The notes: generated by a model from the sequence alone, not told the origin. Numbered from the stretch's first letter, positions 31,522 through 40,833 are shown. The stretch is DNA of 64,000 nucleotides from CALCTE01 sp045585835 (GCA_045585835.1 JAZMZG010000009.1:1-64000); one strand, 5' to 3'. A program made the numbers and translations.

Positions 31522-32337
31522 TCACAGTGTAAATCCGCCGTTTTCCTTGCCGTCTACAGCAAATGCAAAAAGCGTACCTTTATTAATTGCCGCAAAATAT
31601 CCGCTGCGTGCGAATTTTTCGCTGTATTGCTTTTCTATCAGCTCTAAAGTTTCTTTAAGCTGCAGTAAAGCCGCAAATTCGTGCTTACACTTGCCCGTGC
31701 AAAAGCAAGAGCAAGTAAGGCTTTTGATTTTTCCGGCTTCGAATTTAAATTCAACCTCATAAGTTTCGCCGCCTTCGACTATTGCATATCCGCTTTTTGC
31801 ATCAAGGCATATATATCTGACTTTGTTTGCAAGGTAGTAATCATGGCCTCGCTGAGCCACGTCCGGACTTACATTCATACCGCTTAAGTCATCAAGGTGA
31901 AATTCACCGTCGTCTTCACCGGAGGCGATCTCGTCTTCAGTATCCGTCGGAGCTTTAAACCATGCAAGCGCCTTACCCGCAGGCAAAGCCCCTTTTTCAA
32001 ACGTCACGAAATGGTTTCCTGCCATAAAAAATTCGCCTTTGACGTCCGTGTCTGCGACGGCGATGATGCGCTTGTAATCCGATACTTTTATCTTGAAATT
32101 ATAGTTTAGCTCCGTCACTCGTCCGCGAACACCCTCAAGCTTGCCTTCTACGTAAACCAAATCGCCGAGACGAAGGTCAAAACGGTCGTTATAGTATGTA
32201 AGCGACGTATTGCGCTTCTCAAAATATACCGAAACCACCGATTTGCGCGGCGTGAGATCTTGCTTTGGTGCGCTACATACTTCCGCCGTCTTTTGCTCTT
32301 CCGAGAATTTTTCCGCAAAGCCTATCTTAAATGCCAT
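31522..32337 (-). CDS. SWIM zinc-finger protein
   Basis: 271 residues, ATG at 32337 with TTAAGGAG ahead. Near residue 215 the sequence LTCSCFCTGKCKHEFAALL fits the SWIM zinc finger (CxCx(n)CxH), which binds DNA or protein. The N-terminal part (RLGDLVYVEGKLEGVRGRV) looks like a small beta-barrel. The usual SNF2 helicase partner of SWIM proteins is not nearby. Function unknown. Confidence 0.8.
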   Translation of the reverse strand: MAFKIGFAEKFSEEQKTAEVCSAPKQDLTPRKSVVSVYFEKRNTSLTYYNDRFDLRLGDLVYVEGKLEGVRGRVTELNYNFKIKVSDYKRIIAVADTDVKGEFFMAGNHFVTFEKGALPAGKALAWFKAPTDTEDEIASGEDDGEFHLDDLSGMNVSPDVAQRGHDYYLANKVRYICLDAKSGYAIVEGGETYEVEFKFEAGKIKSLTCSCFCTGKCKHEFAALLQLKETLELIEKQYSEKFARSGYFAAINKGTLFAFAVDGKENGGFTL

Positions 32338-32636
32338 AATTTTTACTCCTTAAAACGTTTTTTCTTTTACAATTATATTCTACACCTGTCAATGTCCCAA
32401 AAAACGGACTTTGTTTTTTCTGCTTGTCGAAATATTTTTTGCTTTTTTTGAGATTTCACATCGCTCGCTATCGAAAAAATGTATACATAGACCGCTTTAC
32501 ACCTTACACATATTGTGCTTTTCCCCTTTTTTGACAATAATCGCCTACTATATTTAGCAAATTTTGACAAATTGTTGCATTTTACTTTAATTTGTGATAA
32601 AATATTTAGGCATTATTTTTTAAGGAGGGTGTTTTT
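32338..32636. promoter_or_regulatory. AT-rich divergent intergenic region
   Basis: Separates the SWIM gene (minus) from the dockerin-peptidase gene (plus). Two TTGACA boxes on the plus strand, at 32531-32536 and 32564-32569, have only weak -10 matches at 17 bases (TTAGCA and TTAATT). No hairpin or RNA element was recognised. Confidence 0.4.
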
Positions 32637-34100
32637 ACGAAACGGTTAACGGTTTTTGTGCTTGCCTTTTTGGTGATTTTCGGTTCGTTTACGGTTTTCG
32701 CAAACGACAAAACTTCCGAAGAAATAGCAGAAGAAAGAGCACTTGAAAAAATAAACGAGCTTAGTTTGATTCTCGACGGAAAATATTTTACGACTACGCA
32801 AAAGCCTTGCCACAACAACTCTTGTTCCAAATGTAAAAATTTAAACGTGACAAGTTGTGATTGGTTTGTCGATATCTTCGGATATTCCGTTAAAAAGAGT
32901 CAGATGCCAAGTCAGTATTTTCCGAGCGGAAGAAATGTCAAGCCTGAAGGTTGGAGCTGTTTTGGTTTTAGCGTGTTCGCACAATGGTATATTTTCTCTC
33001 CATCGAACGACGGCACGATAGGCAGTGATGTGACCTGCGTCGCTACATACTTAAACGACAGAAGCGTTAAATTCAACTACGAAACGCTTACGAAATATGC
33101 GCGCCCGGGAGATGCCATACGTATTTCCACATCGGGCGATGACGGGCATTCGGTCATTTTCGTTTCTTGCGACGAAAAAGGCGTTACGGTGCTCGACAAT
33201 AACTATATTGACTCAAACCAAGTGGGACTTCACAAGATATCTTATTCGGCAAGCTACGGCGGTTCGGCAATATCTAAGAGAGGCATCAGTATTACCAGGG
33301 CAAACAACTACGATACGGTGAGCACGGGTACGACTTGTGCGGCTCTTTGCGAAGAATCGTCTGTTGATTTCCTCTACGTAGACTGCCCGATCGTACACGT
33401 TAAGGGACGCAGTTACACATTAAGCGGCAGTATAATTTCGGGGAAAATAATAGATTCTGTCGGTGTTAAGCTGCTTGATGCAAAAACAGAAAAAACCGTT
33501 TTTGAATACACACAAGGGGTCGGAAGGAGAACGTTTTCTCTTGCAGGCTCCGAGCTTGATAAAAACACTAAATTCAATAATTTCAAAAAGGGCGTATATT
33601 TTTTAGAGTATACCGTCACTGACATATCGGGTTACAGCGAAAGCTTGCGCTTGGGCAGCTTTTCCGTATATGACACCGCTCACGAATGCTCGCTTGACGG
33701 CATTGAGTATGTAGACGGAAAGATTATCTGCACTTGCGTTTTTTGCGGAAGATTTGAAGTATACGATGCTCCGTCTTATGATGAGGATACGCCGTCGCAA
33801 GACAATAATCAGCCACCACTGTTTACTCCCGATATTGATATAATTCCGCCTCAAATTGATACGTCCGCACCCCTAAATCCCCCTGCGACCGTATGTGATC
33901 ACGGCGACATTAACGTTGACGGAACTACAGACGCAAGCGATGCAATATATTTGCTCTATCACGTATTTTTTGAAAGCGAAAATTATCCGATAGGCGAAAA
34001 TTGCGATTTTGACGGCAGCAGCTTAGTTGATGCAAGGGATGCAATATATTTGCTGTATCATATCTTCTTTGGCAGTGAAACTTATCCCATAAACGAATAA
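32637..34100 (+). CDS. Secreted cysteine-peptidase-like protein with C-terminal dockerin; start codon appears as ACG
   Basis: About 487 residues if translation starts at the ACG at 32637, which lies 7 bases after TAAGGAGGG and gives a complete signal peptide (TKRLTVFVLAFLVIFG...VFA). No ATG, GTG or TTG is in that position; the first standard in-frame start is GTG at 32658, which loses the basic N-terminus and has no ribosome site. The catalytic-looking domain (about 60-230) has WSCFGFSVFAQW with a candidate Cys and DGHSVIFVS with a candidate His, like NlpC/P60-CHAP or papain-like folds. The last 70 residues are a two-repeat dockerin-like module (GDINVDGTTDASDAIYLLYH). Confidence 0.7.
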   Translation, partial: TKRLTVFVLAFLVIFGSFTVFANDKTSEEIAEERALEKINELSLILDGKYFTTTQKPCHNNSCSKCKNLNVTSCDWFVDIFGYSVKKSQMPSQYFPSGRNVKPEGWSCFGFSVFAQWYIFSPSNDGTIGSDVTCVATYLNDRSVKFNYETLTKYARPGDAIRISTSGDDGHSVIFVSCDEKGVTVLDNNYIDSNQVGLHKISYSASYGGSAISKRGISITRANNYDTVSTGTTCAALCEESSVDFLYVDCPIVHVKGRSYTLSGSIISGKIIDSVGVKLLDAKTEKTVFEYTQGVGRRTFSLAGSELDKNTKFNNFKKGVYFLEYTVTDISGYSESLRLGSFSVYDTAHECSLDGIEYVDGKIICTCVFCGRFEVYDAPSYDEDTPSQDNNQPPLFTPDIDIIPPQIDTSAPLNPPATVCDHGDINVDGTTDASDAIYLLYHVFFESENYPIGENCDFDGSSLVDARDAIYLLYHIFFGSETYPINE

Positions 34101-34106
34101 AAGACA

Positions 34107-34134
34107 AGACAGACCTTAAAATCAAGGTCTGTCT
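34107..34134. terminator. Bidirectional terminator
   Basis: 11-bp stem, 34107-34117 with 34124-34134, followed by T-rich sequence. It overlaps the final codons of the minus-strand gene ending at 34122. Confidence 0.85.
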
Positions 34135-34709
34135 TTGTTTATTGCATATATTGCATCGTATATTTCTTCTTTGGTAAACATCATATCAAGCGCCCGAAGA
34201 AGTGCGTTTGACGACATCTTCAAGGGCAGGTCAAGATATTTGCAAAGCTTGTCACGCATAAGCGAGGAGTCTTTTTTGCCGAAAAGCCCGAGCTCGTACA
34301 TCTCGCTTTTCGTTATTTTACAAGGCTTTTTTTCTTCGTCCGTTGCAAAGGGCGCAAAGAGCTTTTCCAAGATATCGTTTTCGATACCTTCTACGCCGAG
34401 AAATCCGTCTTTTGAAAATTCTTCTTTTCTCGGCTCTTTTCCTTTGTGTTGGGGAATATACAGATGTATCACGTTTTCCGTGGGCAAAAAGCCCGTTATA
34501 TGTCCTCTGATCTTAAAACCCGCTCTGTCGCTGTCGGTTAAAAGTATTATGCCGTTTTTTTTCGCAAGCTTTATAAGGAGTTCTCGTTTTTCTTTGTCCT
34601 TATATATATCGAAGCCGCCGGTCGTTATTATCTGTGCGTCGATTATGCTTGCAAGTCTTGATTTATCGTACTTGCCCTCGACGATGACGGTTTGTTTTAT
34701 GTGTAGCAT
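34122..34709 (-). CDS. rnmV: Ribonuclease M5-like Toprim protein
   Basis: 195 residues, ATG at 34709 with TTGAGGTGACGCT ahead, 4 bases behind holA. Toprim domain: VIVEGKYDKSRL (catalytic Glu) and ILLTDSDRAGFKIRGH (DxD), with TTGGFDIYKDKE between, as in RNase M5 and its DUF4093 relatives. RNase M5 matures 5S rRNA. In Clostridia a DUF4093 paralogue is common, so rnmV is the likely but not certain name. Confidence 0.82.
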   Translation of the reverse strand: MLHIKQTVIVEGKYDKSRLASIIDAQIITTGGFDIYKDKEKRELLIKLAKKNGIILLTDSDRAGFKIRGHITGFLPTENVIHLYIPQHKGKEPRKEEFSKDGFLGVEGIENDILEKLFAPFATDEEKKPCKITKSEMYELGLFGKKDSSLMRDKLCKYLDLPLKMSSNALLRALDMMFTKEEIYDAIYAINKDRP

Positions 34710-34713
34710 AGCG

Positions 34714-35751
34714 TCACCTCAAGGAAGCGATAAGAAGCTCGACTTGCGTGTAGCCGTCGGTGCTTAGGGATTTTGATTTTGCGTCGGCTTCTGAAAAAAG
34801 CTCAAGAGCCCTTTTCAAATACCTCTCGTCACAGCGGGCAAGGCTTGTGTAGAGGAGCTTTGCACGGTATTCGTTGATGCCGAAGAGCTTTGCGGCGCTG
34901 TCATAGGGCATACCGCCGTCTTTTGCGAGCTTCATTTTATATAAGGTGGAAAAATTTGAAACAAGAGAGCCGAGTATCATCTGCGGCGGAGTGTTTTGAC
35001 GCTTCATTTTTGAGTATATGGCAAGTGCGTCGGCGATACGCCTGTCGCTTATTGCGTTTGTGAGGTCAAATGCGCCGACTTCGATATTTTCGCTTACCAC
35101 TTTTTCTATATCGTCGGTCAAGATCTCGCATCGTCCCTTTGATTTGGCGTATGCAGCAAGCTTTGCGACCTCTCCTACGAGCGAAAACATAGAATACGAG
35201 CACTTTCTTGCCAAAGCTGCCGTAGTATCGGGAGATGCGCTGACACCGAGGGCTGCCATTCTGTGCGCAAGCCACGTGTGTATTTCCGATGGGGTCGCTT
35301 TTTGGCAGTTTACCAAAAATGGCGGATATTTTTCTTTTACCAAAAGCTTATAAAGAGGAGAGGAGGTGATTTCTTTTTCGCTCTTATCCTTTGAGTTTAG
35401 GTGAAAAACTACTGCGGTGAAGCCGCCGGAGAACGAAAACAGCTTTGCGTATTCCTCAAGCTCCTTTTGCTTTGGTGATAAAAGGTCGGAGCCGTCAATT
35501 TCGATAAGCTTCAGATCGCTCATCATCGGCGGTGTATCTATAGCTTCGTGAAGACTGTCGAGATTTATTTTCCCCGCAGAAAATCTGACGAGGTTGAATT
35601 CCGCAAACCCGCTTTCCGACGCGGCTTTGCGAAATCTCGATACGGCGTCGGCTTTTGTATAATCCTCTTCGCCGAAGAGGATATAAACTCCGCCGAGCTC
35701 TCCGCCCGACTTTATTTTTTTGGTTATGTCCCTGTATGACAGAGTCGCCAA
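34714..35751 (-). CDS. holA: DNA polymerase III delta subunit
   Basis: 345 residues; start TTG at 35751, supported by TAGGAGTGAAGAAAA nine bases ahead. HolA/YqeN pattern: VYILFGEEDYTKADAV at the N-terminus, then FNLVRFSAGKINLDSL, VVFHLNSKDKSEK and the C-terminal LLYTSLARCDERYLKRALELF. It is the clamp-loader subunit that opens the beta clamp. Low overall conservation is normal for this family. Sits between spoIIR and rnmV. Confidence 0.9.
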   Translation of the reverse strand: MATLSYRDITKKIKSGGELGGVYILFGEEDYTKADAVSRFRKAASESGFAEFNLVRFSAGKINLDSLHEAIDTPPMMSDLKLIEIDGSDLLSPKQKELEEYAKLFSFSGGFTAVVFHLNSKDKSEKEITSSPLYKLLVKEKYPPFLVNCQKATPSEIHTWLAHRMAALGVSASPDTTAALARKCSYSMFSLVGEVAKLAAYAKSKGRCEILTDDIEKVVSENIEVGAFDLTNAISDRRIADALAIYSKMKRQNTPPQMILGSLVSNFSTLYKMKLAKDGGMPYDSAAKLFGINEYRAKLLYTSLARCDERYLKRALELFSEADAKSKSLSTDGYTQVELLIASLR

Positions 35752-35763
35752 TTTTCTTCACTC

Positions 35764-36339
35764 CTAACGTGAGAATAGCTTTTTTATACTTTCCCACAGT
35801 TTAAATTTCACAACGTATTTTTTATCTTCTTGGAATTCGTCTATTCCGTAATCCTCAAGCACGTCCTCCGTGCACGAGTCCGCAAGGCATATGGGCGGGA
35901 ACAAAACGCACCAAAAGTTGTCGCCTTTTGCCTGTCCGAGCTCAAGCCTTACCGCCGTGTATACGCCCTCGGGGAAAACTACGCCCCCGTAGCTCTTTTC
36001 GGGGAAATATTCCCTTACAAGATGCGCTTTTGACGTGTACTTAAATCCGTTTTCAAGCAAAATGCGGTCCGCAACGGCTTCCATAGCACCGAAATTTTCT
36101 TCAAGACGCTCGGCAGCTTCGATCGAGTTTTCGCAGTTTGCCGTAATGGTGTTTGTGAATTCGACTATACTGTCACGCACCAAAAGCTTTATATCTTGGT
36201 CGGCATCGGTGTTTGAGTTTGCCCTTATGTGAAAGCGCACGACGCTTTCGTATTCGGGCGGTGTGCTCTCCGTATAAAGAGGCTTAAAGCATACGGAGCA
36301 GATCATGCATATACAAAATATAAGTACGGTTTTTTTCAT
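35764..36339 (-). CDS. spoIIR: Stage II sporulation protein R
   Basis: 191 residues from the ATG at 36339 (GAAAGGAG ten bases ahead). Signal or anchor segment first, then the SpoIIR hallmarks VRFHIRANSNTDADQDIKL, FPEGVYTAVRLELGQAKG and NFWCVLFPPICLAD. SpoIIR is made in the forespore and secreted to switch on SpoIIGA, which activates sigma-E. Its presence points to an endospore-forming lineage. Confidence 0.93.
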   Translation of the reverse strand: MKKTVLIFCICMICSVCFKPLYTESTPPEYESVVRFHIRANSNTDADQDIKLLVRDSIVEFTNTITANCENSIEAAERLEENFGAMEAVADRILLENGFKYTSKAHLVREYFPEKSYGGVVFPEGVYTAVRLELGQAKGDNFWCVLFPPICLADSCTEDVLEDYGIDEFQEDKKYVVKFKLWESIKKLFSR

Positions 36340-36386
36340 TGGCAATTATCTCCTTTCGGGGAGATTGTTGCCATAAATTTTCACTT

Positions 36387-37034
36387 TTAATCAAATATCA
36401 GCGCCGAAAGCCCGGCGGGACTTTCCACAATATAGTCGGCGCCCGCATTTTCAAGTGATTTTCGAGTTCCGTAGCCGTATGAAACGCCTATGCTCGCTAT
36501 GGAAAACTGCTTTGCGCCGAGTACGTCAAACTCCGTGTCGCCTATCATAACGCACTCATCTTTCGGGAGAGCGAGAGTATCGAATATGTGCCCAATTATC
36601 TCGGGCTTTCTTGCGCGCACGCCGTCCATTACCGCACCCGCTATAAAATGGAAATACTTTTTTATTTCAAATCGCTCAAGTATCTGCAAAGAGAATTTTT
36701 CGGGCTTTGAGGTGCAGAGGATTATCTTTTTGTCCGCTTTGGACATTTTTTCGAGAAGCTCTTTGATGCCGTCATAAAGCCTGTTTTCAAATATGCCCTT
36801 TTCTGCAAAATATTGCCTGTACGTCGCAACCGCTTTGTCGGCGGTAGGCTCGTCCATGCCGTATTGGCTCATAAAAACGTCCTTTAAGGGAGGGCCGATA
36901 AATTTTCGTAAGGTTTCCTCGGGCGGTATCGGATAGCCCATAGTGCCGAGGGCGTATCTTGCGGAGTTGAGTATGCCTTCTCCGCTTTCGGTCAAGGTGC
37001 CGTCAAGATCGAAGAAATAATATTTTTTATCCAA
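36387..37034 (-). CDS. HAD-superfamily phosphatase, Gph/PpaX-like
   Basis: 215 residues from a TTG at 37034 that overlaps the ispE stop by 8 bases; this gives MDKKYYFFDLDGTLTESG, the normal family N-terminus. Motifs: DLDGTL (nucleophile Asp), LCTSKPEK (motif II), KPEIIGHIF (motif III Lys) and MIGDTEFDVLGAK (motif IV). Related to phosphoglycolate and pyrophosphatase HAD enzymes; the physiological substrate is uncertain. Confidence 0.85.
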   Translation of the reverse strand: MDKKYYFFDLDGTLTESGEGILNSARYALGTMGYPIPPEETLRKFIGPPLKDVFMSQYGMDEPTADKAVATYRQYFAEKGIFENRLYDGIKELLEKMSKADKKIILCTSKPEKFSLQILERFEIKKYFHFIAGAVMDGVRARKPEIIGHIFDTLALPKDECVMIGDTEFDVLGAKQFSIASIGVSYGYGTRKSLENAGADYIVESPAGLSALIFD

Positions 37035-37863
37035 TTTTATATACCTGCGCCCATTTCGATAATGAGCCAAACCTCTCTTTTGCTTTTTCTGCTTTTTCAA
37101 GGTCGTTATAAAGTGCGAAAACGCCGCCGCCCGATCCGGAAAGCATAGATATTTCGGCATCGGAAAGCTCATGCTTTACAGCTTCAAGGTCTGCGCCGAG
37201 CTCTGTAAATATCTGTTCAAAATCGTTATAAAAATCCGTTTGGTTGAAAACTTTAGCTTCTCCCACACGTTTTTCGGAGTTATCGAATGCCCTGTACATT
37301 TCACCCGCCGTGAAGCTCTTGTCGGAGAGGGTGCATAATAGAAAGGTGTTTTCAATAGGAGAAGTGCAAGGCGTCATAAGCTCGCCTATACCTTTGCAAA
37401 CGGCGCAGTAAGGAACATATTTTTTCATTGATCTGTCAATTGCGGCAAATAAAAACGGCATATCAGCGGAAAGCCTTGCGGCAATAGATATAAGGTCGCT
37501 CTTTCTTAAAGCACCGAGCGCCTTGTTTAAACCCAAAAGCACGGCCGCTCCGTCCGTGGAGCTGCCTCCGAATCCGCTTGCGAGGGGTATGTTCTTTTCT
37601 ATATGTATTTTCACTCCGCCGTGATAGCCTATCTCATCGAAATACGCCTTTGCGGCTTTGTGGGCTATATTTCTTTCGTCGGTCGGGATTTCCGGATTTG
37701 TGCATTCTACGGTGATACCGTGCTCACAAAGCTCGAGTGTAACGGTGTCGCACAAGGGAATAGCGTGCATAAGCGAAGATATCTCGTGATATCCGTCTGC
37801 ACGCTTTTGCTCTATACGCAGGTTTAAATTGACCTTTGCGTAGGCTCTGATTATGTATTTCAT
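37027..37863 (-). CDS. ispE: 4-diphosphocytidyl-2-C-methyl-D-erythritol kinase
   Basis: 278 residues, ATG at 37863 with TGTGAGGTAGT ahead. GHMP-kinase signature PLASGFGGSSTDGAAVL (ATP loop), AKVNLNLRIEQKRADGYHEI at the N-terminus, and SGSGGGVFALY at the C-terminus. Third kinase step of the MEP isoprenoid pathway. Translationally coupled to the HAD gene. Confidence 0.95.
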   Translation of the reverse strand: MKYIIRAYAKVNLNLRIEQKRADGYHEISSLMHAIPLCDTVTLELCEHGITVECTNPEIPTDERNIAHKAAKAYFDEIGYHGGVKIHIEKNIPLASGFGGSSTDGAAVLLGLNKALGALRKSDLISIAARLSADMPFLFAAIDRSMKKYVPYCAVCKGIGELMTPCTSPIENTFLLCTLSDKSFTAGEMYRAFDNSEKRVGEAKVFNQTDFYNDFEQIFTELGADLEAVKHELSDAEISMLSGSGGGVFALYNDLEKAEKAKERFGSLSKWAQVYKIG

Positions 37864-37869
37864 ACTACC

Positions 37870-39006
37870 TCACAGCTTAACGATAAACGGTTTTTTGATA
37901 TCAATGGCATGCTCGCGGCAAAGCTCGTGACAGCAGAAACAGTGTATACAGCCCTCGTGCTTTATATGCACTCTGCCTTTTTTTATGTATATGAGATTTT
38001 GCGGGCAATTTCGCACGCAGTCGCCGCATACTTTGCAACGGGTTTTTACTATTTTCGGCTTCGGTTCAAGATATCTTTTGAGCCTTCCGCCGAATATGGT
38101 CGATACGGTCTGAAATTTTGTGTCGACGGTGTCGGGAAGCCGAAGCTTTCTTGCAAGCAAATCGATACTTTCACCGACGGTTTCTATGCTGTCGAGTGAA
38201 GGCTCTATTATATCCTTTGCCGCTTCAAGAGTCGGTATTTTTTCGAACGGTATTTTAGCAAGAGAAGCTGCCGCTATATCAAGTGCGTATGGGGAGAGGG
38301 AGGAGAGAATTGCTCCCACTTTAACCTTTTCGCCTGCCGTGGGGCCGTTGCCCTCCATCGCATCTACAGCGTCCATAATACACAGCCCGCAAGGTATGGT
38401 ACGGTTAAGCTCCACCAACATTTTACAAAAGTCCGTGATCTCGGGGAATCGGGAGTGAAGCTCCACCTTGGAAAGTCCGGGGATTAAGCCGAACATATTT
38501 TTTACACCGCCCGACATAGTCGCTATCGTGTGCGTCTTTAATTTGCAAACGTTCACGATAAGGTCGGCTTGCAGGGCGGGATTTATCACGTTAAAGCTTC
38601 TGCAAAGCCTGTTTTCGTCGCGCGACACCACGGTGTCGCCGAAATCCGTATGAAGACGCGCTCCCGAATTTTTTGCGGCGTCTGCCATTTTGCAGGTCTT
38701 GTAGGTCATATTCATAACGGCTTGATTGTAAAGACCGCCCGAGCTTTCGCCTATGACCACGTCGCAGCCTGCCTCTGCGAAAATTTCGCATACCGCTTCA
38801 ACTACGACAGGGTGCGTCGTTGCCGCCGCATCGGGCGACTTGCGCATAACGAGATTCGGCTTTACAAGCACTCGTTTTCCTTTTTTCAAGAGAGCGTCCA
38901 TACCGCCGAGAGCGTCTATTTGTTCGAGAATTATGCGTTTTATTTCCGTTTTGTCATATTGCAAACATTTTGCAATACAAACTAATTGCTTATTTGAGTT
39001 TTTCAA
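37870..39006 (-). CDS. DUF362 protein with two C-terminal 4Fe-4S motifs
   Basis: 378 residues; start TTG at 39006 inside the 3' end of the aminotransferase gene, with GAGGGAATTCG ahead. DUF362 domain: VLVKPNLVMRKSPDAAATTH, VIGESSGG, DLIVNVCKLKTH and SGGVKNMFGLIPG. C-terminal ferredoxin motifs CKVCGDCVRNCPQ and CIHCFCCHELCRE. Family members are redox proteins of unknown role. Probable operon with the aminotransferase and ispE. Confidence 0.88.
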   Translation of the reverse strand: MKNSNKQLVCIAKCLQYDKTEIKRIILEQIDALGGMDALLKKGKRVLVKPNLVMRKSPDAAATTHPVVVEAVCEIFAEAGCDVVIGESSGGLYNQAVMNMTYKTCKMADAAKNSGARLHTDFGDTVVSRDENRLCRSFNVINPALQADLIVNVCKLKTHTIATMSGGVKNMFGLIPGLSKVELHSRFPEITDFCKMLVELNRTIPCGLCIMDAVDAMEGNGPTAGEKVKVGAILSSLSPYALDIAAASLAKIPFEKIPTLEAAKDIIEPSLDSIETVGESIDLLARKLRLPDTVDTKFQTVSTIFGGRLKRYLEPKPKIVKTRCKVCGDCVRNCPQNLIYIKKGRVHIKHEGCIHCFCCHELCREHAIDIKKPFIVKL

Positions 39007-40159
39007 CGAATTCCCTCATTCTTTTAAGTGCTTCGGTTATATGCTCGACGGAGTATGCGTAAGAGATTCTCGCATATCCCTCGCCGCAGTCGCCGAATGC
39101 CGTACCGGGCACGATTGCAACATGTGCTTCATTTAAGAGCCTTGTTGCGAATTCCTCGCTTGAAAGTCCGAATACGCCTACATTCGGGAATACGTAAAAT
39201 GCGCCCTCGGGCTCAAAGCAGGGGATACCCATATCACGAAGACCCTTGACGAGAAGCTTTCTTCTGTCGTTATAGCTTGCGACCATCATTTCAACGTCCG
39301 CATCGCCGTTTTTCAGCGCCTCTATAGCGGCAAGCTGACTTGCGGTGGGAGCGCACATAATGGCGTATTGGTGTATTTTGAACATTTGGTGCGTAAGCTC
39401 TTTGGGAGCGCACACGAAACCAAGGCGCCAGCCTGTCATAGCGTAGGCTTTGGAAAATCCGTTTACGGTTATGGTGCGCTCACGCATACCCTCGATGTTT
39501 GCGAAGCTGACGTGGGGCTTTTGACCGTAGTGAAGCTCTGCGTAAATTTCATCGGAGAGCACCATTATATCCGTGCCTCGAAGCACGTCCGCTATCGCTT
39601 CGAGCTCTTCTTTTGTCATAATTGCGCCCGTGGGGTTGCTCGGGAAGGGCAAAACGAGAAGCTTCGTTTTATCCGTTATGCATTTTTTAAGGGTTTCTGC
39701 CGTGAGCTTGAAGTTATCCTTTTCGTAGGTCTCGGCAACGACGGGAACGCCGCCGCAAAGTGAAGCTATCGGCTTATAGCAAACGAACGAAGGCTCGACG
39801 ACGATGACCTCGTCGCCGGGATCTATGAGGCTGCGCATCGCAATATCTATAGCTTCGCTTCCGCCGACTGTGACGATTATCTCTTCCTCTGCGGAATAGT
39901 TGAGCGCAAATCGCCTTTTTAAATAGTTTGATATTTCTCGGCGAAGCTCAAGGGTGCCTTTATTCGACGTATAGTAGGTCTTGCCCTTTACAAGCGATTC
40001 GACACCGACCTCTCGTATGTGCCAAGGCGTGACGAAATCGGGTTGACCGACGGTGAGGGCGATAACGTCTTTCATATCGTCAAGCATATCAAAAAACTTA
40101 CGAATTCCCGAGGGCTTTATGTCGTATGCCCTTTTTGAAATAATCTTATCGTAATTCAT
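38990..40159 (-). CDS. PLP-dependent class I/II aminotransferase
   Basis: 389 residues; the ATG at 40159 overlaps the stop of the regulator gene by one base. PLP Lys in NGFSKAYAMTGWRLGF; other blocks are TYYTSNKGTLELRREI, PFPSNPTGAIMTKEEL and SDEIYAELHYG. Resembles aromatic or alanine-type aminotransferases (PatA/AlaT group). The partner Lrp/AsnC gene directly upstream suggests amino-acid-responsive control. Substrate not determined. Confidence 0.9.
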   Translation of the reverse strand: MNYDKIISKRAYDIKPSGIRKFFDMLDDMKDVIALTVGQPDFVTPWHIREVGVESLVKGKTYYTSNKGTLELRREISNYLKRRFALNYSAEEEIIVTVGGSEAIDIAMRSLIDPGDEVIVVEPSFVCYKPIASLCGGVPVVAETYEKDNFKLTAETLKKCITDKTKLLVLPFPSNPTGAIMTKEELEAIADVLRGTDIMVLSDEIYAELHYGQKPHVSFANIEGMRERTITVNGFSKAYAMTGWRLGFVCAPKELTHQMFKIHQYAIMCAPTASQLAAIEALKNGDADVEMMVASYNDRRKLLVKGLRDMGIPCFEPEGAFYVFPNVGVFGLSSEEFATRLLNEAHVAIVPGTAFGDCGEGYARISYAYSVEHITEALKRMREFVEKLK

Positions 40160-40635
40160 TAAAACTCGTTACCTCTTTCATCTTCAAAGGGTTTTCCGTA
40201 GGTTACGCCTTTTTCCTTATACTTGCGCAAAACGAAGTGGGTTGCGGTGGAGGTCACCTCGTCAAGCGTGGATAGCTTTTCCGCAACGAACAATGCTACC
40301 TCTCGAAGAGTGCGTCCTTCGATTATTATGGCAAGGTCAAATCCGCCCGAGATGAGATAAAGGCTTTGCACCTCGGGGTATTGATAAATGCGCTCGGCAA
40401 CCTTGTCAAAGCCGCTGTCCCTTTGGGGAGTGACTTTGAGCTCGATTAAAGCCGTAGTGCTTTCTCTGTCCGTTTTATCCCAATCCACGAGCGCTTTATA
40501 GCCGACGATGACGCCGTCTTTTTCGTACGCCTTTATCATTTTGGCAATATCGCCCGTTTCCTTTCCGAGCATAGCGGCAAGCTGTTCGTTTGTAAGTCTG
40601 CAATCGTTTTCGATAAGTTGAAGTAAGCGGTCCAT
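40159..40635 (-). CDS. Lrp/AsnC-family transcriptional regulator
   Basis: 158 residues, ATG at 40635 with AAGGAGACGGAT ahead. N-terminal helix-turn-helix (LTNEQLAAMLGKETGDIAKM) and C-terminal RAM ligand domain (ALIELKVTPQRDSGFDKVAE, LISGGFDLAIIIEG). Coupled to the aminotransferase gene by TAATG overlap, so it probably senses an amino acid tied to that enzyme. Confidence 0.9.
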   Translation of the reverse strand: MDRLLQLIENDCRLTNEQLAAMLGKETGDIAKMIKAYEKDGVIVGYKALVDWDKTDRESTTALIELKVTPQRDSGFDKVAERIYQYPEVQSLYLISGGFDLAIIIEGRTLREVALFVAEKLSTLDEVTSTATHFVLRKYKEKGVTYGKPFEDERGNEF

Positions 40636-40804
40636 ATCCGTCTCCTTGTGTAAAAATGTATATACTTATTGATAGTATATCATAACCGCATACGTTTTGT
40701 AAAGGATTTTTGGGTAAAAAATACTAAAAGTCGGTCTTCCTTCCCTAAAGGGAAGAAAACGGCTTTAAATGATAAAAAAATCGGGCGCAAAGTGCCGAAA
40801 ACTA

Positions 40805-40833
40805 TTTACACGGCGCAAAAATTTTGATATAAT
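40805..40833 (+). promoter_or_regulatory. Promoter of alaS
   Basis: TTTACA at 40805-40810, 17-base spacer, TATAAT at 40828-40833. The leader is only about 35 bases, so there is no room for a T-box. Confidence 0.8.

Noticed and set aside
40724..40766. Hairpin in the gap between the Lrp gene and alaS
   Set aside because: It lies upstream of the alaS promoter and beyond the start of a divergent gene, so no terminator or leader role is evident; a small imperfect stem may be chance.
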